The notes under the pieces are model-generated. The model was not told where the DNA came from. It worked only from the letters and a program-made list of their open reading frames with translations, and did not search any database. Below, one piece after another: positions 58,397 through 64,000 of a stretch of 64,000 bases of DNA (position 1 is its first letter; each line of letters starts with the position of its first letter). Made by a program: the position numbers and the translations under genes. Origin of the DNA: DASRHG01 sp035650655. Lineage in GTDB: Bacteria > Desulfobacterota > Binatia > DP-6. The stretch is taken from positions 1-64,000 of the forward strand of contig DASRHG010000031.1 in assembly GCA_035650655.1 (NCBI GenBank). Reading direction: 5' to 3'.

Positions 58397-59143
58397 ATGG
58401 CGTTCGCGTGGCGGAGGGCGCTCGTCGTCGGCGCGTCCTCCGGGATCGGGGCGGCCGTCGCGCGCGAGCTCGGGGCGGCGGGCGTCGCCGTCGCGCTCGT
58501 CGCGCGGCGCGCGGCGGAGCTCGACGGCGTCGCGCGCGCGATCGCGGACGCCGGCGGGAGCGCGCGCGTGTGGGTGCACGACGTGACGCACGGCGAGGAG
58601 GTGGCGGCGCTCTTCGCGACGATCGTCCGCGAGATGGGCGGGCTCGACCTCGTCGTGTACGCCGCGGGGGTGATGCCGCGCACGCCGCCGGACACCTACG
58701 ATTTGGCGCGCGACCGCGAGACCGTGCTCGTGAACTTCCTCGGCGCCGTCGCCTGGCTCAACGAAGCCGCCGCCCGCTTCGGGCGTGCCGGCGCGGGGAC
58801 GATCGTCGGCATCGGCTCGGTCGCCGGAGACCGCGGGCGCCGCGGCCAGCCGGTCTACGGCGCGACGAAGGCGGCGCTCGCGACCTACCTCGACGCGCTC
58901 CGCCACCGCCTCGCGCGCCGCGGCGTCGCCGTCGTCACCGTGAAGCCCGGCCCGGTCGACACCGCCATGACCCGGGGGCTCGACCGCGTGCCCTTCCGCG
59001 TGTCGGCGGAGGCGGCCGCCAAGGCGCTCCTCGCGGCGGCCGCCGCCCGCGCGCGGACCGCGTACGTGCCCCGGCGCTGGCGCCCGATCATGTTCGTCGT
59101 CCGGCGGATCCCGGCGCCGGTCTTCGAGCGCCTCGACCTATGA
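58397..59143 (+). CDS. dprE2: DprE2-like SDR, decaprenylphosphoryl-keto-pentose reductase type
   Basis: A 248-residue classical SDR. VGASSGIG (11-18) binds the nucleotide, and Tyr154-x3-Lys158 in PVYGATK is catalytic. It ends with APVFERLDL, a hydrophobic tail suited to a lipid-linked substrate. The ATGA overlap with a DprE1-like gene identifies it as the likely reductase partner: together they epimerise polyprenyl-phosphoryl ribose to arabinose via a 2-keto intermediate in mycobacteria. Here the symbol rests mainly on that pairing, since SDRs are otherwise generic. Confidence 0.75.
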   Translation: MAFAWRRALVVGASSGIGAAVARELGAAGVAVALVARRAAELDGVARAIADAGGSARVWVHDVTHGEEVAALFATIVREMGGLDLVVYAAGVMPRTPPDTYDLARDRETVLVNFLGAVAWLNEAAARFGRAGAGTIVGIGSVAGDRGRRGQPVYGATKAALATYLDALRHRLARRGVAVVTVKPGPVDTAMTRGLDRVPFRVSAEAAAKALLAAAAARARTAYVPRRWRPIMFVVRRIPAPVFERLDL

Positions 59144-60582
59144 CCGCCACCGCGCTCGACGCGGCGCCGGCGGCGCTCCCCGCCGCGCGCCGCGAGCGCG
59201 TGTCGGCGTGGGGCGGGGCCACGCACGTGGAGAGCTGGGTGGTCCGCCCCGAGTCGGTCGAGGGCGTCGCCGCGGCGTTCGCGTTCGCGCGGCGCCAGGG
59301 GCTCACCGTCGGCCTCCGCGGCGCGGGACAGAGCTACGGCGACGCCGCGCTCAACCGGGACGGGATCACGCTCGATCTCTCCGGGCTCCGCCGCATCCTC
59401 GCGTGGGACCCGGAGCGTGGCGTCGCACGGGTCGAGCCCGGCGTGACGATCGGGGCGCTCTGGCGGCGGACGATCGCGGACGGATGGTGGCCCGCGGTCG
59501 TGCCCGGGACGATGCACGTCTCGCTCGGGGGCGCGGCGGCGATGAACGTGCACGGAAAGAACAACTGGAAGGTCGGCCCGCTCGGCGAGCACGTCCTCGA
59601 GCTCGAGCTCCTGCTCCCGTCGGGCGAGGTCCGCCGCGTCGGGCCGGAGCACGACTCCGAGCTGTTCCACGGCGTCGTCGGGGGCTTCGGCATGCTCGGG
59701 TGCATCACGAGCGTCACGCTCGCGCTCGAGCGCGTGCACTCGGGGCTCCTCGACGTCGAGGCCGTGAGCGCGCCCTCGCTCGACGCGATGATCGACGTCT
59801 TCGAGGAGCGGCTCGCGCGCGCCGACCACCTCGTCGGCTGGGTGGACTGCTTCGCGCGCGGCCCGGCGCTCGGCCGCGGCCTCGTCCACCAGGCGAACCA
59901 CCTGCCGCCCGGCGCCGACCCGATGCCGCCCGCGACGCTCCACCCCGCCGCGCAGGAGCTCCCCGCGACGCTCCTCGGCGTCGTGCCCCGCTCGCTCGTC
60001 TGGGCCGCCATGCGGCCGTTCACGAACCAGGTCGGCGGCCGGCTCGTGAACGCCGTGAAGCACCGCCTCGGGCGCCGCGAGCACGGCGCGCGCTACCGCC
60101 AGCCGCACGTGCAGTTCGCGTTCCTCCTCGACTACGTCCCGGGCTGGAAGCGCGCGTACGGCTCGGGCGGGCTCATCCAGTACCAGAGCTTCGTCCCGGC
60201 CGGCGCGGCCTCCGCCGCCTTCCGCGCGATCCTCGCGCGCGCGCAGGCGGCCGGCGAGGTCCCGCTCCTCGGCGTCTTCAAGCGCCATCGACCCGACGCC
60301 TTCCTCGTGACGCACGCGGTCGACGGCTACTCGCTCGCGCTCGACTTCCGCGTGACGGCCCGCAACCGCGCGCGGCTCTGGGCGCTCGCCGCCGACCTCG
60401 ACCGCATCGTGCTCGACGCCGGCGGCCGCTTCTACTTCGCGAAGGACTCGACGCTCTCGCGCCGGAGCTTCGCGCCCTTTCTCGCGGAGGACCGCATGCG
60501 GCGCTTCCTCGCGCTCAAGCGCCGCTGCGACCCCGAGGGGCTCCTCGCGACCGACCTCTACCGCCGGCTCTTCGTCGCGTAG
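59140..60582 (+). CDS. dprE1: DprE1-like FAD oxidase, decaprenylphosphoryl-ribose oxidase type
   Basis: A 480-residue protein of the VAO/PCMH flavoprotein family. RGAGQSYGDAALNRDG and a MNVHGKNNW block (His138-Gly-Lys-Asn) match DprE1, where the same HGKN segment contacts FAD and substrate. Lys435 in FYFAKDS corresponds to the catalytic Lys418 of the mycobacterial enzyme. The benzothiazinone-sensitive Cys387 aligns with Ala400 in GYSLALDF, so covalent inhibition is not expected. It oxidises the 2'-OH of a polyprenyl-phosphoryl pentose; the DprE2-like neighbour reduces the product. The expected phosphoribosyl-polyprenol synthase (UbiA type) is not in this window. It converges with and overlaps the 60558 gene by 25 bases. 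Confidence 0.85.
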   Translation: MTATALDAAPAALPAARRERVSAWGGATHVESWVVRPESVEGVAAAFAFARRQGLTVGLRGAGQSYGDAALNRDGITLDLSGLRRILAWDPERGVARVEPGVTIGALWRRTIADGWWPAVVPGTMHVSLGGAAAMNVHGKNNWKVGPLGEHVLELELLLPSGEVRRVGPEHDSELFHGVVGGFGMLGCITSVTLALERVHSGLLDVEAVSAPSLDAMIDVFEERLARADHLVGWVDCFARGPALGRGLVHQANHLPPGADPMPPATLHPAAQELPATLLGVVPRSLVWAAMRPFTNQVGGRLVNAVKHRLGRREHGARYRQPHVQFAFLLDYVPGWKRAYGSGGLIQYQSFVPAGAASAAFRAILARAQAAGEVPLLGVFKRHRPDAFLVTHAVDGYSLALDFRVTARNRARLWALAADLDRIVLDAGGRFYFAKDSTLSRRSFAPFLAEDRMRRFLALKRRCDPEGLLATDLYRRLFVA

Positions 60583-62399
60583 GCGCCGCGGGGGACGCAC
60601 GCGAGGACGTGCCGGAGCGGCGGGCGCACCTCGAACACCTTGAACGGCGGCGCGTCGAGCGCGAGGCGGTAGCGGGCGTCGATCAGGCCCGCGAACTCGG
60701 GGTAGTAGCTCCGTGCGTCGGCGAGGTCCGTGCCCGCGGCGCTGCACGTGACCGCCGCGGGCGGCCGCTCCGCCCCGAGCTCGAGGGCGAGGACCGCCGC
60801 CTCGGCGCGATCCGGCCGCCCCGGAAAGAAGTAGTCGTGCGGGCCGGCCGGGAGGCGGCCGGCGAGGAAGGTCACGATGCCGCACGCGGGGAAGCCGATC
60901 ACCGCGTCGTCCGCGGTGGTGAGCTCGCGCACGCGCGTGACCGCGCGCGCGAGCGACCGGAAGACGTCGGCGCCCGCGGGCTCGACGGTGAGGCGCGTCT
61001 CGCCGACGACGACGTCGACGGTCCGCCCGGCGAGCACGTCCGCCGCGACGCCGGCCGTCGGGGTGAGCCGGCCGAGCGCGAGGACGAGCGGCACGCCGGC
61101 GACGAGGGCCGCCGCGACGCGCGGCGGCGCACCGAGCCGCGCGAGCACGTGCCGCGCGACGACGAGCGCGAGGACGACGAGGAGCGGCCCGAGCGGCATG
61201 AGATGCACGAAGTCCGCGCGCGGGTAGAGCTGGACCGCCGCGGCGGTGGCGACCGTCGCGAGCACGACGGCGACGCGCTCCGCGTCGCGGCGAACGAGCG
61301 CGAGCCCGCCCCAGAGCACGGCGGGCGTGCCGACGAGGAGCGCCTCCTCGACGGCGACCCGCACGCCCGGGAGCCCGCCGCCCGCCGCGCGGAGGAGCGG
61401 GACGCCCGCCGCGGCGGCCGCGAGCGCGAGGAGCGGCGGCGCGAGCCGGCGCGGAGCGAAGAACGCGAGGAGCCCGAGCGCGCCCGTCGCGAGCGCGGGC
61501 CAGGGGAGCGGGCGCGCGTAGATGCGCCCGACGTTCGCGCCGAGGAGGAGCACCTCGCGCGCGAACCGCGCCGATCCGAGTGCGACGAACGGCGGCGCGA
61601 GCAGCATCCCGGCCGTGACCGCGAAGCCGCCGCCGAGGATCGCCAGGCGGGGCACGGCGTCGCGGTCGGGCGCGCCGCGGAGCCCGCCGAGCCAGACGAG
61701 CGCCGCGCCGAGCGGCGTGAACACCCAGAACGCGGGCCCGACGCCGCCCGCGGCGACGAGGAGCGCCATCGCGAGCGCGGCGGCGAGGAGGGCCGTGCGG
61801 CCGCCGAGCCCCGCCGGCCCCGGGCCGTCGAGCACGATCGCCGCGACGGCGCCGACGAGGAGGAGCCCGCCGCTGTTCGGCTTCATCGCGAACGTGAAGC
61901 CGGCGACCATCCCGGCGAAGAAGGCGTTCCAGCGCTGCGTCCGCTCGTCCGCGAGGAGCGCCACCACGGCGACGCCGGCGAGGCCCGCGTACCAGGCGGG
62001 ATAGGGCACGTTGAAGGGCGCGCCGCGAGCCGGCGCGACGGGGAGGAAGAACGCGACCGCGACGAGGAGCGCCACCGTCGCGAGCGTCGCGCCGAGGAGG
62101 CGACGCGCGAGCGCCCAGACGAGCGCCGCGCCGAGCGCGTGGGCCGCGACGAGCGCGAGACGGATCGCGTCGAGGCCGCCGAGCGCGAGGAGGTGACCCT
62201 GGATCAGGAAGAAGACCGGGCCGTAGCCCGTCTTGAAGTCGATGTAGGGGACCTGCCCCGACGCGCTCCGGAGCGCCTGCACGAGGAGCGTCCCCTCGTC
62301 GGCGAGGTCGAAGATGCCGTAGCGATGGAAGACCGCGGCCCAGGCCGCGACCGCGGCGCCCGCGCCGACCGGGCCCACGAGGCGTCGCAGGGCCGTCAT
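60558..62399 (-). CDS. GT-C-type membrane glycosyltransferase
   Basis: A 613-residue membrane protein of the 41256/53295 subfamily. The first outer loop has LADEGTLLVQALR and DFKTGYGPVFFL; about 12 membrane segments follow, then IGFPACGIVTFLAGR and HDYFFPGRPDRAEA, identical in pattern to the soluble part of the HEAT-tailed protein but without that tail. Lying next to dprE1/dprE2, it is a candidate pentosyl (arabinosyl-type) transferase, which is inference from context. ATG overlaps the upstream GT2 stop (ATGA). Confidence 0.76.
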   Translation of the reverse strand: MTALRRLVGPVGAGAAVAAWAAVFHRYGIFDLADEGTLLVQALRSASGQVPYIDFKTGYGPVFFLIQGHLLALGGLDAIRLALVAAHALGAALVWALARRLLGATLATVALLVAVAFFLPVAPARGAPFNVPYPAWYAGLAGVAVVALLADERTQRWNAFFAGMVAGFTFAMKPNSGGLLLVGAVAAIVLDGPGPAGLGGRTALLAAALAMALLVAAGGVGPAFWVFTPLGAALVWLGGLRGAPDRDAVPRLAILGGGFAVTAGMLLAPPFVALGSARFAREVLLLGANVGRIYARPLPWPALATGALGLLAFFAPRRLAPPLLALAAAAAGVPLLRAAGGGLPGVRVAVEEALLVGTPAVLWGGLALVRRDAERVAVVLATVATAAAVQLYPRADFVHLMPLGPLLVVLALVVARHVLARLGAPPRVAAALVAGVPLVLALGRLTPTAGVAADVLAGRTVDVVVGETRLTVEPAGADVFRSLARAVTRVRELTTADDAVIGFPACGIVTFLAGRLPAGPHDYFFPGRPDRAEAAVLALELGAERPPAAVTCSAAGTDLADARSYYPEFAGLIDARYRLALDAPPFKVFEVRPPLRHVLACVPRGAYATKSRR

Positions 62400-63304
62400 C
62401 GGAGCCCGAGCGCCTCGAGCGGCGGCCGCCGCCCGGCGAGCGCGTCGCGGATGCCGCGGAGCTTCCAGGCGACCTCGGCCGCGCGGCCCCGCGGGAGGTG
62501 CCAGACGACCTCGAGCGGCAGCGTGGCGGCGAGGAAGGCCGCGAGCTTGAGACGCTCCGCGGGCCGCCCGTGCTTGCGGGCGTAGAGGACGGCGTTCCGC
62601 GCCGCGAAGTATTTCCGCACGCGGCGCCCCGCGCCCGCCGCCTCCGTTCCCCGTCCCCCGTGCGTCACCACCGCCCGCGGGCAATACACGACGCGGCGGC
62701 CCGCCGCACGCGCCCGCGCGCACCAGTCGACCTCCTCGTGGTACGCGAAGAACGCCTCGTCGAAGAGGCCGACCGTGCGGAGCGCGTCGGCGCGGAGCCA
62801 AAGCGCGCAGCCCGCGACCCAGTCGGCGTCGCGCTCGGCCGCGAACGGGGGTCCGTCCGGCGCGCCCGCGCCGTGGAGCGCGACGAGGCTCTGCCGGAAC
62901 GTCACCTCGCCCCACGCGAGCCAGAGGCGGGAGGGGTCCTCGCGGGCGAGGACCTTCGGTCCGACGACCGCGACGCGCGGATCCGCGTCGAGGACCGCGC
63001 GCGCCGCCGCCGTCGCGCCCGGGTGCACGCGGACGTCGTCGTTCAGGAGGAGGACGACGTCGGCGTCGCGCGCGAGCGCCGCGCGGATGCCGAGGTTCGC
63101 GCCCCCGGCGTAGCCGCGGTTCTCGCCGCTCGCGACGACCACGGCCGCGGGCGCCGCGGCCGCGAGCGCCGCGGCGATCGGCGCGGCGCCGCCGTTGTCG
63201 ACCACGAACACGTCGGCCGCCTCGCCCGCGACGCTCGCGACGCACGCGAGCGTCTCCGCGGGTGCCCGCCAGTGGACGACGACCGCGGCCGTCCGCCGGC
63301 TCAC
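62396..63304 (-). CDS. GT2 glycosyltransferase, rhamnosyltransferase-like
   Basis: A 302-residue GT2 enzyme of the WbbL type. AAVVVHWRAPAETLACVAS, VVDNGG, GENRGYAGGANLGIR and LLNDDVRVHP (metal-binding Asp-Asp) are typical, with EVDWCARARAAGRRVVYCP near the catalytic base. WbbL-type enzymes usually transfer rhamnose, consistent with rfbD in this island, but the donor is not provable here. The GTG start overlaps the upstream GT4 stop (GTGA). Confidence 0.88.
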   Translation of the reverse strand: MSRRTAAVVVHWRAPAETLACVASVAGEAADVFVVDNGGAAPIAAALAAAAPAAVVVASGENRGYAGGANLGIRAALARDADVVLLLNDDVRVHPGATAAARAVLDADPRVAVVGPKVLAREDPSRLWLAWGEVTFRQSLVALHGAGAPDGPPFAAERDADWVAGCALWLRADALRTVGLFDEAFFAYHEEVDWCARARAAGRRVVYCPRAVVTHGGRGTEAAGAGRRVRKYFAARNAVLYARKHGRPAERLKLAAFLAATLPLEVVWHLPRGRAAEVAWKLRGIRDALAGRRPPLEALGLR

Positions 63305-64000
63305 CGGAGCACCTCGTCGTACAGCGCGCGTGTCCGGCGCGCCGTCTCCTCCCAGCGGAACCGCGCGGCGCGCCGCCGGGCGCGCGCGCCGCACGCCGCG
63401 CGCAGCGCCGGGTCGGCGACGAGCCGCTCGAGCGCCTCGGCGAGGAGCGCGGGGTCGGAGCGCGCGACGAGGAGCCCCGCGTCGCCGACGACCTCCGGGA
63501 CGGCGGTCGCGCCGACGGCGACGACGGCGGCCCCGGCCGCCATCGCCTCGCAGAGCGTCAAGCCGAATCCCTCGTACTCCGACGCGCTCACGACCACGTC
63601 CGCGAGCGCGTAGAGCGCCGCGAGCGCGTCGTCTGGGAGCGGGCCGAGCCAGCGGACGCCGCGCGGCAGCGGGCCGGCCCACGGGAGCGCGGCGCCGGGG
63701 CGGAGGCGCCCGGCGAGGACGAGCTCGAAGCCGGCGGCCGCCGCGCCTGCACGCACGAACGCCTCGATCACGCGCTCGACGTGCTTGCGCGGCTGGACCG
63801 TCCCGACGCACGCGACGACGCGCTCGCCGAGCCCGTGCCGGGCGCGGAGCGCGGCGACGGCGTCCGCCGGCGCCGGGGCGAGGAGCCGCCGCGGCACGCC
63901 GAGCGGCGTCACGGCGACGCGCGCCGGGTCGAGCCCGAACCGCGCGACGAGGTCGCCGCGCGCGTGCTCGGAGACGGTGACGACGCGCGCCGCGCGCCGG
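63301..64000 (-). CDS. GT4 glycosyltransferase (partial, runs off the right edge)
   Basis: The last 232 codons of a GT-B fold glycosyltransferase. The visible part begins with VVTVSEHARGDLVARFGL, then VGTVQPRKHVERVIEAFV, VVVSASEYEGFGLTLCEAMA (EX7E-type motif) and a GATAVPEVVGDAGLLV segment. The N-terminal acceptor domain and start lie beyond base 64000. It is coupled to the GT2 gene by a GTGA overlap, so the operon running down to 60558 begins outside the window. Confidence 0.9.
   Translation of the reverse strand, partial: RRAARVVTVSEHARGDLVARFGLDPARVAVTPLGVPRRLLAPAPADAVAALRARHGLGERVVACVGTVQPRKHVERVIEAFVRAGAAAAGFELVLAGRLRPGAALPWAGPLPRGVRWLGPLPDDALAALYALADVVVSASEYEGFGLTLCEAMAAGAAVVAVGATAVPEVVGDAGLLVARSDPALLAEALERLVADPALRAACGARARRRAARFRWEETARRTRALYDEVLR

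Noticed and set aside
1..64000. tRNA, rRNA, riboswitch, CRISPR or transposase genes
   Set aside because: I saw no cloverleaf-type sequences, rRNA segments, regularly spaced repeats or transposase motifs, although small RNAs cannot be excluded by eye.

Overview
The window is about 75% G+C, densely packed and entirely chromosomal in character. Several genes encode lipoproteins with clear lipoboxes (1512, 8315, 39583, 44153), and there are a heptosyltransferase-like enzyme and many envelope glycan genes, so the source is a Gram-negative bacterium of very high G+C. A myxobacterial, Binatota/Desulfobacterota-like, Rokubacteria-like or Gemmatimonadota-like lineage would fit; the sequence alone does not decide. 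I recognise no rRNA, tRNA, CRISPR array, insertion sequence or phage gene. No stretch longer than 300 bases lacks a gene or gene remnant.

Region 1 (1-13000) is housekeeping. A translationally coupled plus-strand run holds dtd, a DUF1285 protein, trmL and a metallo-beta-lactamase-fold lipoprotein, followed by a DJ-1/PfpI protein. A long minus-strand run (12941 down to 3017) holds a heterodimeric ABC exporter, a predicted aminopeptidase lipoprotein, a Mut7-C RNase-domain protein with a small zinc-ribbon partner, class I aldolase, class II fructose-bisphosphatase (glpX), a VOC protein and a large membrane protein of glycosyltransferase type.

Region 2 (13000-64000, continuing past the right edge) is one very large envelope-glycan island. 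It holds rfbD; two GT4, one GT9 and several GT2 glycosyltransferases; three polyprenol-phosphate-sugar synthase-like GT2 enzymes; about a dozen multispanning GT-C/YfhO-like membrane proteins (one more lies in region 1); eight methyltransferase-type domains; two intact SGNH esterases and one decayed one; two acyltransferases; two radical-SAM enzymes; and a DprE1/DprE2 pair. The likely overall logic is this: cytoplasmic GT2 enzymes load sugars onto polyprenyl phosphate; multispanning GT-C enzymes transfer them on the periplasmic face; methyltransferases, acyltransferases and SGNH enzymes decorate the product. A recurring operon plan (GT2 + multispanning protein + methyltransferase) appears at least three times (29735-25831, 40497-34237, 58041-47283).

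The most unusual points are: a roughly 80-145 bp palindromic repeat present three times, each time in a divergent promoter gap (24399, 29799, 44840); a GT-C protein with a roughly 330-residue HEAT-like C-terminal extension (53295-56204); a four-member GT-C subfamily with C-terminal Ig-like domains; a DprE1/DprE2 pair with alanine at the position of the benzothiazinone-sensitive cysteine; gene remnants at 18085-18216 and 58084-58372; and promoter-like boxes only 7-13 bases before start codons, suggesting leaderless or nearly leaderless mRNAs.
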